Assembly: GCA_964451785.1 (NCBI GenBank)
Contig: CAYVJG010000003.1
Location: forward strand, 1 to 64,000
Length of the DNA stretch: 64,000 bases
From: JAJYSO01 sp964451785
GTDB taxonomy: Bacteria; Bacteroidota; Bacteroidia; Flavobacteriales; Flavobacteriaceae
Direction of reading: 5' to 3'
Shown one piece after another: positions 17,257-26,098 of the stretch. Position numbers and translations under genes: made by a program. The notes beneath the pieces were generated by a model. That model saw only the letters and a list, made by a program, of their open reading frames with translations, was not told where the DNA came from and did not search any database. Numbering within the stretch: the first letter of the stretch is position 1; the number at the start of each line of letters is the position of its first letter.

Positions 17257-18228
17257 ATGAAATTTAGCTTAAAAAATTACCGTGAAAATTGGCTGTTAAA
17301 GTGGGGGTGCTTGGCTTTTCTCTTTATGCTGTTGTTTGCTTTTGTGGTTGAAGGACTAGGGATAGAGCACAAGCAGTATACTATAACTGATGCCATTGAT
17401 AGAGAAGATTTTGTCCTTTACGGATTAATAGGTGTTTTTATTATTCCAATTATAGAGGAAATTGCATTTAGAGGCGTGTTGCTGAATACTAAGTGGAAGA
17501 AAATAGTTGCTTGGCTTTTTTTGGGCGGCTTCATTTTTGCTATGCGTTCTACTATTAGTGGTGTGGGGTATTTTTCTTTAGTTTTATTTATTGTTCTATG
17601 CTTCATTTGGACTAAAAAAGGAAGGCCGGAGAATATTTGGTTTAAGTTGGTGTTGATTAGTAATGCTATTATGTTTGGTGGTATTCATTATTCGATGAGT
17701 GACTTTGAGATATTCGATTTTTATTTAGTGGTGCAGTATATTTCATTTAGTGTCGGTATATTTATACTCTTATGGTTTTTTGTAAACTTTAAGTTAACCG
17801 GGTCAATACTCTGTCACTTTTGTTGGAATGCGTTAGCCTTTGGACTCACTTTGCTTTCGGCTCATATCCCTGATGACGACAATGTATATCGTGTTGAAAA
17901 CTCAAAGTTGTCAATGGAATGGCAGCAGACTTCTTTGTTTGGAGATCGCGTGTTTTATTCACGGCATCATAATGATACATTGATTTACAAGATTCACACA
18001 CCAGAAGAACTCGTGGCTCCTGTGAATGATGAAGCCAGAGCCTTGAGAGCAGGTTATTTTCCAACGGAAGCTAATCGTTTTTATAATTTTACAGTTGTGG
18101 TAAAAGATACGAGTCTGCAGTTTAGGAGTGAAGCCTATAATCGACAAGTATATGAGCTTTTGGAAGAGGCAGAATTGGTGGTTAAAAAAGCTGATAAAGC
18201 GCGAAAACTTTATATCAGAGGGCGCTAA
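17257..18228 (+). CDS. CPBP-family intramembrane protease
   Basis: A 323-residue protein. Residues 1-205 are hydrophobic with about six to seven membrane helices and contain the CPBP (CAAX protease/bacteriocin-processing, Abi) motifs: EEIAFRG with E67, E68 and R72, FGGIHYS (FxxxH), and HFCWNAL (HxxxN). These form the metal-dependent active site in the membrane. The last 110 residues (about 210-323) are soluble and polar, with no recognised domain, and would follow the last helix. The substrate is unknown; relatives are linked to prenyl-protein processing or peptide immunity. A copy of the 127-nt repeat begins 10 nt past the stop codon. Confidence 0.87.
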   Translation: MKFSLKNYRENWLLKWGCLAFLFMLLFAFVVEGLGIEHKQYTITDAIDREDFVLYGLIGVFIIPIIEEIAFRGVLLNTKWKKIVAWLFLGGFIFAMRSTISGVGYFSLVLFIVLCFIWTKKGRPENIWFKLVLISNAIMFGGIHYSMSDFEIFDFYLVVQYISFSVGIFILLWFFVNFKLTGSILCHFCWNALAFGLTLLSAHIPDDDNVYRVENSKLSMEWQQTSLFGDRVFYSRHHNDTLIYKIHTPEELVAPVNDEARALRAGYFPTEANRFYNFTVVVKDTSLQFRSEAYNRQVYELLEEAELVVKKADKARKLYIRGR

Positions 18229-18237
18229 TGGAAGTTA

Positions 18238-18365
18238 TGCCAATTAGAATTATTTTTTAGTCCGGGTTATAATATTTTTTTGTAGGAATAATACCGTGGT
18301 TTATAAATGGAATAGTCCAATAAGATAAAGTCGAAATTGGACTGTGTAATTTATCCATGCGGTAT
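18238..18365 (+). repeat. 127-nt structured element, copy A
   Basis: It begins CCAATTAGAATTATTTTTTA and ends TTTATCCATGCGGTAT. The right-hand half folds: ATACCG and ATAAAT pair with ATTTAT and CGGTAT, and inner AGTCCAAT pairs with ATTGGACT. Other copies: 26794-26920, 30764-30890, 52929-53056, 55534-55660. Confidence 0.8.
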
Positions 18366-18435
18366 CAGAAGCTTACTTGTTAATAGCTGTGTTATATTAG
18401 TGTGTATATTTTATGTGCGTGCAAAATCCTTTCCG

Positions 18436-18443
18436 TACATTTG
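18436..18443 (+). promoter_or_regulatory. -7 box of the aminopeptidase P gene
   Basis: TACATTTG matches TAnnTTTG, 38 nt before the ATG at 18482. It lies inside the longer open frame that begins at 18413, so it supports the downstream start. Confidence 0.5.
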
Positions 18444-18481
18444 TGGGAATTAATAAAAGAATACAATCTAAAAATAGCTAT

Positions 18482-19876
18482 ATGTTTTCAAAAGAAACTT
18501 ATCAAAATCGCCGTAAGGTGTTGGCTAATACCGTGTCAGACGGAGTCATGATTTTTTTAGGAAATGTGGAAAATCCGATGAACTTTGCGGATAATCCGTA
18601 TCCATTTCGTCAAGATAGTACCTTTTTGTATTACTTCGGTATTCAAGAGCCTAAATTAGCTGCGGCCATAGATGCTAATACTGGTGAGAGTATTGTTTTT
18701 GGAGATGAGTTAGATATAGATGCCATTGTTTGGATGGGAAGTCAAGAAACGATTGCTTCTAAATCTGAACGCTCAGGAGTGGTTAAAACTTTGCCATTTG
18801 CGCAGTTGTTTGACTATGTGCAACAGGCTAAATCTGCCGGACGCACAGTGCATGTGTTGCCAGAATATCAACCAGTAAATCAGATTTTACAAAGTAAATT
18901 ATTAGGAGCTAGGCTAGGCGAGACCAAGCCTTCTGTTCAGTTTATTAAAGCTATTGGTGCGCAACGCTCTGTAAAAGAAGCGCAAGAAGTAACAGAAATT
19001 GAGAAAGCTGTACACATTTCAAATGAGATGCACTTGTTAGCCATGCGTTTGGCTAAACCGGGCATGAAAGAATTTGAATTGGTAAATGCCATTCAACATT
19101 TGTCTGCCGATGCTCAATGTGGGTTTTCATATCCCCCTATTATGACGGTTGATGGCCAAATTTTGCACAATCATTATCGCTTAAACACGCTGAAAAAAGG
19201 TGATATGGTGCTTAATGATTCTGGTGTAGAAATGGCTATGGGTTATGCTGCAGATTTAACGCGAACTTTTCCGGTAGATAAACAATTCACTGCTCGCCAA
19301 CGCGAACTATATACTATTGTACACAAAGCCTTTAAAGAAGCACCTGCTATCATGAAACCGGGAGTTAACTTTAAAGAAGTGCATCGCAAAGCAGCCTTAA
19401 CTTTAGTTGAAGGTTTGACTGAAGTGGGCTTGATGAAAGGAAATCCGGAAGAAGCGGTAGCTAATAATGCACACACTATGTTTTTTCAATGTGGCACAGG
19501 GCACTACATGGGCTTAGATGTTCACGATATGGAAAACTTAGGTGAGCAATATATTGGTTATACCGAAGATGATCCTAAAGATCAAAAAACATTTGGTTGG
19601 AAGTCGTTGCGTTTAGGTCGTCCATTGGCTGAAGGTAACGTGGTAACTGTTGAACCGGGAATTTATATTATTCCGCAATTGATTGATATGTGGCAAGCTG
19701 AAAAGAAAAATGAAGCGTTTATCAATTATGATAAACTCAATGAATATCGCGACTTTGGCGGCATCCGAATCGAAGACGATTTCTTAATTACTAAAGATGG
19801 GTATAAATTGTTAGGCGAAGGATTGATTTCTACAGTTGATGAGGTAGAAGCATATCGCGCAGAACATTTGTCTTAA
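18482..19876 (+). CDS. pepP: Xaa-Pro aminopeptidase (aminopeptidase P, M24B)
   Basis: From 18482 the product is 464 residues: an N-terminal creatinase-like domain (about 1-170) and a C-terminal pita-bread metallopeptidase domain with metal ligands in NDSGVEMAMGYAADLTRTFP (two Asp), GTGHYMGLDVHD (His), VTVEPGIYI (Glu) and GGIRIEDDFLI (Glu). It removes N-terminal residues before proline in the cytoplasm and needs two divalent metals, usually Mn. The frame is open to an ATG at 18413, but the -7 box at 18436-18443 lies inside that extension. It is followed by a 21-bp perfect-stem terminator shared with the convergent gene. Confidence 0.95.
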   Translation: MFSKETYQNRRKVLANTVSDGVMIFLGNVENPMNFADNPYPFRQDSTFLYYFGIQEPKLAAAIDANTGESIVFGDELDIDAIVWMGSQETIASKSERSGVVKTLPFAQLFDYVQQAKSAGRTVHVLPEYQPVNQILQSKLLGARLGETKPSVQFIKAIGAQRSVKEAQEVTEIEKAVHISNEMHLLAMRLAKPGMKEFELVNAIQHLSADAQCGFSYPPIMTVDGQILHNHYRLNTLKKGDMVLNDSGVEMAMGYAADLTRTFPVDKQFTARQRELYTIVHKAFKEAPAIMKPGVNFKEVHRKAALTLVEGLTEVGLMKGNPEEAVANNAHTMFFQCGTGHYMGLDVHDMENLGEQYIGYTEDDPKDQKTFGWKSLRLGRPLAEGNVVTVEPGIYIIPQLIDMWQAEKKNEAFINYDKLNEYRDFGGIRIEDDFLITKDGYKLLGEGLISTVDEVEAYRAEHLS

Positions 19877-19888
19877 ATTACAAGTAAA

Positions 19889-19938
19889 TATATACCAAAA
19901 CGCCATCAGTTTTTGAGCTGATGGCGTTTTGGTATATA
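19889..19938. terminator. Bidirectional terminator, 21-bp perfect stem
   Basis: TATATACCAAAACGCCATCAG and its exact complement flank an 8-nt loop, between convergent pepP and the retropepsin-like gene. Confidence 0.85.
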
Positions 19939-19955
19939 TAATAAGGTATAAGTGT

Positions 19956-20393
19956 TTATTTTAAATAGACACATTTACGTTTATAGTCGATAACAGCTTT
20001 CCCTTTTTCAAGCACATCCGCACCAATGATACCGTGAATAACATCAGCTTTATGATCAGCTAAGGCTTGGTTGATGTGTTTCATGTTAAAAAGGACCAAA
20101 TCAATTTTGCGCTTTTCCCAATCGCCAATTTTCACGGTGTTTTTGTAAGATACTTGTGTCAACATATTAGTAGCCCCAGCGCCGGCAGCACGCACATCAC
20201 TATCCTCTGAAAATAGATTGAAGTGTTCTGCTTCATCTTTGCCTATGCAAGAATTAGAGGCGCCGGTGTCTAAAATAAAATTGCCTTCAACACCATTTAT
20301 GCTGGCTTTGATTTCAAGATGATTGGTAGCTGTAACTTTTAGTTTGATACGGTGATATTTTTTAGCTAATAAAAATTGTCGTAAACTCGCCAT
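19956..20393 (-). CDS. Retropepsin-like aspartic protease
   Basis: The 145-residue product has the single-lobe retropepsin layout. The catalytic motif ILDTGASNSCIG sits near residue 50, and IHGIIGADVLEKGKAVIDY supplies the flap-side hydrophobic-Gly strand (ILG-like). It would act as a homodimer like retroviral proteases. No signal peptide is visible, so it is probably cytoplasmic. An in-frame GTG at 20408 overlaps the -7 box (20408-20415), so the ATG at 20393 is the more likely start. The substrate is unknown. Confidence 0.82.
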   Translation of the reverse strand: MASLRQFLLAKKYHRIKLKVTATNHLEIKASINGVEGNFILDTGASNSCIGKDEAEHFNLFSEDSDVRAAGAGATNMLTQVSYKNTVKIGDWEKRKIDLVLFNMKHINQALADHKADVIHGIIGADVLEKGKAVIDYKRKCVYLK

Positions 20394-20407
20394 TCGTGTT
20401 TTTTTCA

Positions 20408-20415
20408 CAAAGATA
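20408..20415 (-). promoter_or_regulatory. -7 box of the retropepsin-like gene
   Basis: On the - strand the sequence is TATCTTTG, an exact TAnnTTTG match, 14 nt upstream of the ATG at 20393. Confidence 0.45.
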
Positions 20416-20484
20416 ACCGAAGAAATTAAATTAGATTTGTAATCTTTTAGAAGAAGAGCAGAAATTATAAATTATAGATAAGTT

Positions 20485-21255
20485 ATGGTTTTTATAGAAA
20501 CACATACGCATTTGTATGCAGAAGAATTTGATCAAGATAGAGTAGAGGTGGTTAATCGCGCTATAGAAGCAGGAGTCAAAAAATTCTTTTTACCGGCAAT
20601 AGAGGCTGATGATATACAGCGGATGTATGACTTGCAAGAAGCTTTTCCTAACCATATGTATTTGATGGCGGGACTACATCCGGTATCTGTTAAAGAAAAT
20701 TATAAAGAAGAATTAACTGTTGTAGAAGAACAGTTAAAGAGTGATAAGAAATTTTATGCTATTGGTGAAATCGGCATAGATTTACACTGGGATCAATCTA
20801 CCTTAGCTTGGCAGCAAGACGCTTTTCGAGCGCAAATTAAATTGGCTAAGCAAAATCAATTACCTATAGTAATTCATTGTCGCGATGCTTTTGATGAGGT
20901 GTTTGAGATTTTAGAAGAAGAAAAAGGGGAAGATTTATATGGTATCTTTCATTGCTTTACAGGAAATTTAGAGCAGGCACAACGCGCTATTTCTTTAGGA
21001 ATGAAATTAGGAATAGGTGGAGTAGTGACTTTTAAAAATGGAAAAATAGATCGCTTTCTAAATCAAGTTCCACTTACAGAGCTCGTTTTAGAAACAGATT
21101 CACCTTATTTAGCCCCCACTCCTTATCGCGGTAAGCGCAATGAAAGTAGCTATTTGATTAAAGTGGCCGAAAAATTAGCGAGTATTTATGAAGTTGGTTT
21201 AGATGAGGTGGCGACCGTCACAACGCAAAATGCACAATCTGTATTTAACTATTAA
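20485..21255 (+). CDS. tatD: TatD-family metal-dependent hydrolase
   Basis: A 256-residue TIM-barrel metallohydrolase. Metal-ligand motifs are in order: ETHTHLYAEEFD, GEIGIDLHWD, VIHCRDAFDE, FHCFTGN and LETDSPYLAP. Family members act as 3'-5' DNases in nucleic acid turnover and repair; the flavobacterial ortholog is usually annotated simply as a TatD hydrolase. It ends 9 nt before the asparaginase gene and is probably cotranscribed with it, a pairing often seen in Bacteroidota. Confidence 0.95.
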   Translation: MVFIETHTHLYAEEFDQDRVEVVNRAIEAGVKKFFLPAIEADDIQRMYDLQEAFPNHMYLMAGLHPVSVKENYKEELTVVEEQLKSDKKFYAIGEIGIDLHWDQSTLAWQQDAFRAQIKLAKQNQLPIVIHCRDAFDEVFEILEEEKGEDLYGIFHCFTGNLEQAQRAISLGMKLGIGGVVTFKNGKIDRFLNQVPLTELVLETDSPYLAPTPYRGKRNESSYLIKVAEKLASIYEVGLDEVATVTTQNAQSVFNY

Positions 21256-21264
21256 ATTTAGACT

Positions 21265-22296
21265 ATGAGTAATGGCAGAGCAGACATTCTATTGATTTAT
21301 ACCGGTGGTACTATAGGTATGATTAAAGATTTTGAAACCGGTGCTTTAAAGGCGTTTGATTTTGATGATTTATTGAATCATGTTCCTGAGTTACGTTTAT
21401 TAGAGCATCGTATAGATACGTATAGTTTTGATGTGCCAATTGATTCATCTAATATGTGTCCGCTTCACTTTGTACAAATGGCTAATGTGATAGAAGAAAA
21501 TTATGACGACTATGACGGTTTTGTCATTTTGCACGGAAGCGATACTATGGCCTATTCTGCATCGATGTTGAGTTTTATGTTTGAAAACCTGTCAAAACCT
21601 ATCATTTTTACTGGGTCTCAATTACCTATAGGTGATTTGCGTACTGATGCCAAAGAAAATTTAATTACAGCCATTCAAATTGCCGGACTTCAACGCGACG
21701 AAAAACCTGTGATAGCTGAAGTGGGTTTGTATTTTGAATATAAGCTTTACAGAGGTAATCGCAGTAGTAAGATTAATTCAGAGCATTTTCAAGCCTTTAG
21801 TTCGCCAAATTACCCACCATTAATTGTATCGGGCGTCAACTTAAAAGTGAATTACAATTTATTACGTCGCGCTAATCGGCGTAAAAAATTAAAAGTTCAC
21901 AAAGATTTAAATGACAATATTGTTATTCTAAAACTCTTTCCAGGAATCAATGAACGCGTTGTACGTCAAATGCTATCGACAGAAGGATTGCGTGGCGTGA
22001 TACTTGAAACTTACGGTTCAGGAAATGCCATGACCGAAGCTTGGTTTTTGAAAGCTATTGCTGAAGCTATAGAAAGTGGTATTCGCATCGTCAATATTAC
22101 CCAATGCCGAGGCGGTGGTGTTAAGATGGGGCATTATGAAACCAGTACTGAGCTCAGGCGATTAGGTGTGGTGTCAGGAAGTGACATGACTACAGAGGCT
22201 GCTATAGCTAAAATGATGTATATGTTGAGTGAAGAAATGGACGAGAAAGTGTTTAAAACTATTTTTGAAACGGCCATTCGCGGAGAGACTTCTTGA
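21265..22296 (+). CDS. ansA: Type I (cytoplasmic) L-asparaginase
   Basis: The 343-residue product has the two catalytic threonine motifs of the class: IYTGGTIGMI near residue 13 and FVILHGSDTMAYSASML near residue 92, with the Lys partner in TDAKENL. No signal peptide is present, which fits the cytoplasmic type I enzyme that hydrolyses asparagine to aspartate and ammonia. It follows tatD by 9 nt and precedes the tRNA-Ser gene by about 77 nt, with no clear terminator between. Confidence 0.94.
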   Translation: MSNGRADILLIYTGGTIGMIKDFETGALKAFDFDDLLNHVPELRLLEHRIDTYSFDVPIDSSNMCPLHFVQMANVIEENYDDYDGFVILHGSDTMAYSASMLSFMFENLSKPIIFTGSQLPIGDLRTDAKENLITAIQIAGLQRDEKPVIAEVGLYFEYKLYRGNRSSKINSEHFQAFSSPNYPPLIVSGVNLKVNYNLLRRANRRKKLKVHKDLNDNIVILKLFPGINERVVRQMLSTEGLRGVILETYGSGNAMTEAWFLKAIAEAIESGIRIVNITQCRGGGVKMGHYETSTELRRLGVVSGSDMTTEAAIAKMMYMLSEEMDEKVFKTIFETAIRGETS

Positions 22297-22373
22297 AAAA
22301 TTAACACAGTATTCTTTGAGTGTGTGAGATATTTTTCATTATTTAGCAGCTCTGAATAATAAAATGTTATTTT

Positions 22374-22462
22374 AGAGAGGTGGCCGAGTGGTCGAAGGCG
22401 CACGCCTGGAAAGTGTGTAAACCGTTATCGCGGTTTCGAGGGTTCGAATCCCTTCCTCTCTG
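22374..22462 (+). tRNA. tRNA-Ser (anticodon GGA)
   Basis: An 89-nt class II tRNA. The acceptor stem AGAGAGG pairs with CCTCTCT, discriminator G. The D-arm is GGCCGAGTGGTCGAAGGC, the anticodon loop holds CTGGAAA (anticodon GGA), there is a long variable arm (ACCGTTATCGCGGT), and the T-arm is GGGTTCGAATCCC. The 3' CCA is not encoded. It reads serine codons UCC and UCU. Confidence 0.97.
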
Positions 22463-22661
22463 CGATAAAAAACTAAAATCTCTTAATGTGTTAGGAATCA
22501 GTTGATTTGCGGATTTTAGAAGCTGTTTAAGATGTGTAGAAATGGCTTGATTTTGTAAATCAAAAAAAATATTTTTAATTTTTGAGAGCTTTTACGCTTT
22601 TATTAAAACAGAATTTTTATACCTTTAAACCCTAAAATTAAATTAAAATAAGACACAAAAG

Positions 22662-23525
22662 ATGAAAAGAGCATTTTCAATTTTGAGCCTTGCGGTAGTA
22701 TTACTTCTCGGAGGCTTTAACGTTCAGGCCGCAAACACGGCTGCTTTCGCAGTTCAAGACAGTACACAAGTAGTTGATACTGCACAAGCTGCACAAGAAG
22801 AAGCTGCTGCAACAGCAGCTGCTCAACAAGAGGCTACGCAGGCATCAGAGCAATCAACAACTGATGTGGCTGCTGCAAGCGCAGAATCAGAAACTTTTAA
22901 TCAAGCACTTAAACGTCGCTTTATTGAAGGTGGTCCTGTATTTATGGGAGTTGTTTTATTATGTTTAATTCTCGGTCTAGCTGTAGCAATTGAGCGTATT
23001 ATTTTCTTAAACCTCTCTACAACTAACACTAAAAAATTAGCTAAAAAAGTAGAAGATGCCCTTAATGAAGGTGGTGTTGATGCAGCAAAAGAAGTTTGCC
23101 GTAACACTAGAGGACCTGTTGCCTCAATCTTTTACCAAGGTTTAGATCGTACTGATGAAGGTCTTGATGCTGCTGAAAAAGCTGTTGTTGCTTACGGTGG
23201 TGTGCAAATGGGCCAAATGGAGAAAAACGTATCTTGGGTATCCCTGTTTATTGCCTTGGCACCGATGCTCGGTTTCATGGGTACTGTAATTGGTATGATT
23301 CAAGCATTCGATAAAATTGAAGCTGCAGGTGATATGCAACCAGGTTTGGTAGCCGGTGGTATTAAAGTGGCTTTGTTGACTACTGTATTCGGTTTGATCG
23401 TTGCGATGATTTTGCAAGTTTTTTATAACTATATTATTGCAAAAATTGATGCAATTGTCAATGATATGGAGGAAGCTTCTATCAACTTGATGGATATTCT
23501 TTTTGATTACAAAAAGAAAAAATAA
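22662..23525 (+). CDS. exbB: ExbB/TolQ/MotA-family proton channel
   Basis: The 287-residue product has a signal-like hydrophobic N-terminus (1-24), a low-complexity Ala/Gln/Glu-rich stretch (about 30-75) and the ExbB core with three membrane helices (about 90-112; APMLGFMGTVIGMIQAFDKI; GGIKVALLTTVFGLIVAMIL). It forms the pentameric proton channel that, with ExbD, energises TonB-dependent outer membrane uptake. It is first of a co-directional cluster: small membrane protein, two ExbD proteins and a beta-barrel protein. The N-terminal extension is typical of the Bacteroidota form. Confidence 0.93.
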   Translation: MKRAFSILSLAVVLLLGGFNVQAANTAAFAVQDSTQVVDTAQAAQEEAAATAAAQQEATQASEQSTTDVAAASAESETFNQALKRRFIEGGPVFMGVVLLCLILGLAVAIERIIFLNLSTTNTKKLAKKVEDALNEGGVDAAKEVCRNTRGPVASIFYQGLDRTDEGLDAAEKAVVAYGGVQMGQMEKNVSWVSLFIALAPMLGFMGTVIGMIQAFDKIEAAGDMQPGLVAGGIKVALLTTVFGLIVAMILQVFYNYIIAKIDAIVNDMEEASINLMDILFDYKKKK

Positions 23526-23557
23526 GTAACCTAAGTATCATTTAGATAATTTGTATT

Positions 23558-23998
23558 ATGACATTGTATAAAATATTAAAATATCTGTCTATAGCAGTTG
23601 GTGCACTAGGCGTAATCCTCTTCTTTTGGTTGATGTCAAAAGGAGGCGATGCCTTGACTAACTCAGCTGAACTACAAGACAGCATTCTTAACCCATTCTT
23701 GTCGTTGACATACTTTATTTTTGGGTTGACTATTCTTGCTGTATTGGTATTTCTCGTTGTGAGATTATTTAGCGGAAATATTAAAGTAACACTCATTTCT
23801 GTTGGTGCATTTCTTGTTGTATTCTTAATTTCATATGCTACAGCAAGTGATCAAACTTCAACACTACCTAATGGAACTCAAGTTTCTGGCTCAATGAGTC
23901 AATGGGTAGAAACAGGACTTAACATGTTTTACATCTTAGGCGTTGTTGCAGTGTTAGCTTTGTGCTATTCTTCTGTAAAGAAACTATTAATAAGATAA
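23558..23998 (+). CDS. Small four-helix membrane protein of the ExbBD cluster
   Basis: A 146-residue protein with about four membrane helices (residues 8-28, 44-68, 76-95, 120-141) and a short periplasmic or cytoplasmic loop rich in S, T and Q before the last helix. No family motif is recognised. It sits 32 nt after exbB and 11 nt before the first exbD, the place where Bacteroidota genomes commonly carry a small uncharacterised membrane protein. It may be an accessory subunit of the ExbB/ExbD motor; this is inference from position. Confidence 0.8.
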   Translation: MTLYKILKYLSIAVGALGVILFFWLMSKGGDALTNSAELQDSILNPFLSLTYFIFGLTILAVLVFLVVRLFSGNIKVTLISVGAFLVVFLISYATASDQTSTLPNGTQVSGSMSQWVETGLNMFYILGVVAVLALCYSSVKKLLIR

Positions 23999-24009
23999 GA
24001 AGTTAATCT

Positions 24010-24624
24010 ATGCCTAAAAGAAGTGCTCCAGAGGTCAACGCCGGATCAATGGCTGATATCGCCTTTTTGCTTTTGATATTTTTCTTGGTAACTACTACCA
24101 TTCAAAGCGATAAAGGGCTAGTCAGAAAATTGCCGCCAGTTGACGAATCTAATAACCAACCTGAATCAGTACATAAAGAACGCAACGTTCTATTGGTGAT
24201 TATTGGTAAGAATGGAGATCTTTTAGTAGATGATAAATTGATGGAATTGGGAGACTTGCGTCAAGCGTCTCTTGATTTTATCGATAATGGAGGTGGAACA
24301 GGAAATAATGCGTGCTCATATTGTATGGGTGCAAAAGATCCTGAGTCTTCAGAAAATCCTACTAAAGCATTGATCTCTCTTCAGTATGATAGACAAACGA
24401 ACTACGGCCGCTATATAGCGGTACAAAACGAAATCATGGCTGCTTTTAACACTTTGCGCGATCGTGCTGCAAAGAGTTTATATGGTGAATCATTTAAACA
24501 ATTAAATGAAGACCTTAAAAAAGCAACCAAAGATGTCGAAAAATCAGCGTTGAAAGAAAAAATCAAGAAAATCAGAAAGCTCTATCCGTTGAATATTTCG
24601 GAAGCAAGACCTGAACAAGTTTAA
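24010..24624 (+). CDS. exbD: ExbD/TolR-family protein, long form with CxxC loop
   Basis: The 204-residue product has the ExbD N-terminus with one membrane helix and the conserved Asp at its start (NAGSMADIAFLLLIFFLVTT), then a periplasmic domain. Compared with classical ExbD (about 140 residues) it carries an insertion with ACSYCMGAKDPESSENP, a CxxC pair, and a C-terminal charged helix (KDVEKSALKEKIKKIRKLYP). It should couple the proton flux to TonB. The second ExbD begins 14 nt downstream. Confidence 0.92.
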   Translation: MPKRSAPEVNAGSMADIAFLLLIFFLVTTTIQSDKGLVRKLPPVDESNNQPESVHKERNVLLVIIGKNGDLLVDDKLMELGDLRQASLDFIDNGGGTGNNACSYCMGAKDPESSENPTKALISLQYDRQTNYGRYIAVQNEIMAAFNTLRDRAAKSLYGESFKQLNEDLKKATKDVEKSALKEKIKKIRKLYPLNISEARPEQV

Positions 24625-24637
24625 ATAATTTTTCTAA

Positions 24638-25111
24638 ATGGCTAAATTCAATAAGAAACAAAGTGGTGATTTGCCGGCTATTTCAACAGCCTCTCTCCCA
24701 GATATCGTATTTATGTTGTTGTTCTTCTTTATGGTGGCAACAACCATGCGTGATACGACGGTGATGGTAGAGCAAAATTTACCAACTGCTGACCAGGTAG
24801 AAAAATTAGAAAACAAAAACTTGGTTATGTATATCTACGCGGGAAGCCCTAGTAGACAATACGCACAACGTTTTGGATCGGCTGCACGTTTGCAGCTCAA
24901 TGACAAATTTGCACGAACAGAGGACATTCGCACTTTTATCTTGCAAGAGAAAAACTCTAAAAACCCTGCTGTACGTGGCCAATTGATAACTTCATTAAAA
25001 ATTGATGAAGAAACTAACATGAGTTTAGTTTCTGATATCAAATATCAATTGCGTTTAGCTGAAGCTTATCGCATCAGCTATACCGTTCAAGAAGGAGATC
25101 CAACACTTTAG
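24638..25111 (+). CDS. exbD: ExbD/TolR-family protein, short form
   Basis: A 157-residue second ExbD paralog. One helix carries the conserved Asp (ASLPDIVFMLLFFFMVATT), followed by a periplasmic domain. No Cys pair is present. Two different ExbD proteins beside one ExbB suggest a mixed motor, as is usual in this phylum. It lies 14 nt after the long ExbD and about 70 nt before the barrel-protein gene, which has its own -7 box. Confidence 0.92.
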   Translation: MAKFNKKQSGDLPAISTASLPDIVFMLLFFFMVATTMRDTTVMVEQNLPTADQVEKLENKNLVMYIYAGSPSRQYAQRFGSAARLQLNDKFARTEDIRTFILQEKNSKNPAVRGQLITSLKIDEETNMSLVSDIKYQLRLAEAYRISYTVQEGDPTL

Positions 25112-25144
25112 TATAGTCGATTTCGTGTTAAAGCGATTATATAT

Positions 25145-25152
25145 TAATTTTG
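25145..25152 (+). promoter_or_regulatory. -7 box upstream of the PorT-like gene
   Basis: TAATTTTG matches TAnnTTTG, 31 nt before the ATG at 25184. It suggests the barrel gene can be transcribed separately from exbD. Confidence 0.45.
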
Positions 25153-25183
25153 TAGGTTGAATTGTATAAATAAAACCTCTACT

Positions 25184-25936
25184 ATGTATAAACAACACTT
25201 CCATATCATTTTTTGCTTGGGAGTGTTGTTTTTTTTATACCCCATCAGTTCATCTGCTCAAACTGACTCATTATCTACTTCTAACCCTACTAATGATTCG
25301 ATTGTTGTAGGGCATTCAGGTTTAGATGAACGCTATCTAGAAGATCAATTTTATGCCGGACTGAGTTTTAATCTGCTCAGTAACCTTCCTAAAGGGGTGA
25401 GTCAATCTGGTTTTTCTGGAGGAATGCACTTTGGGTGGATTAAAGATATTCCTCTGACTACGCAGCGTAATTTTGCCTTAGGGATAGGTTTAGGTTGGTC
25501 AATGGATTCTTATCGGTCTAACTTATTAATCACTCAAGATGAAAAAGGCAACGGAATTTATCAAATTTTAGACTCAGATAATTACGATTACGATTTAAAT
25601 CGATTTATGGGCTATTTAGTTGAAATGCCGCTGCAGTTTAGATGGCGCACTTCAACAGCCTCGTCTTATAAATTTTGGCGTATTTATGCAGGTTTGCGTA
25701 TTGGCTATATGTATTATTTCCGCTCTAAGTTTAAACAAGCAGGGCAAACCATTTCATTAACGGATGTAGAAGGCTTAAATCGCTGGCGCTATGGCGCAAC
25801 CTTTACATTTGGCTACAACACCTTTAACTTTACCGTTTATTACAGTTTAAATCCCTTTTTTGATGCCCAGACTATCGATGGTCAAGATGTAGGCATGTCA
25901 ACATTTAAGGTGGGAATTACCTTTTTTATTTTGTAA
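25184..25936 (+). CDS. Outer membrane beta-barrel protein, PorT-like
   Basis: From the ATG at 25184 the product is 250 residues: a signal peptide (about 1-27, ending SSAQ) and alternating amphipathic strands ending in an aromatic C-terminus (FKVGITFFIL), as expected for an eight- to ten-strand barrel. It resembles the porin-family/PorT-like proteins often found after exbD in flavobacteria; whether it is the true T9SS PorT/SprT cannot be settled by eye. A TTG nine codons upstream could also start the frame, but it lies only 5 nt from the -7 box. Confidence 0.75.
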   Translation: MYKQHFHIIFCLGVLFFLYPISSSAQTDSLSTSNPTNDSIVVGHSGLDERYLEDQFYAGLSFNLLSNLPKGVSQSGFSGGMHFGWIKDIPLTTQRNFALGIGLGWSMDSYRSNLLITQDEKGNGIYQILDSDNYDYDLNRFMGYLVEMPLQFRWRTSTASSYKFWRIYAGLRIGYMYYFRSKFKQAGQTISLTDVEGLNRWRYGATFTFGYNTFNFTVYYSLNPFFDAQTIDGQDVGMSTFKVGITFFIL

Positions 25937-26098
25937 AACCTTGTGATTAATTTGCAATAGTAGATTCTCAGGTTTGTGTTTTACCGTTAGCATTCTGTTA
26001 TGGTCTTGATACACCGCTGATAAAAGTATCTACAAAACCGACTATTTTATCGGTTACGCGTTCTGCTGTTTTTTTCGTTCTTTTAAACCTGGCGGATT

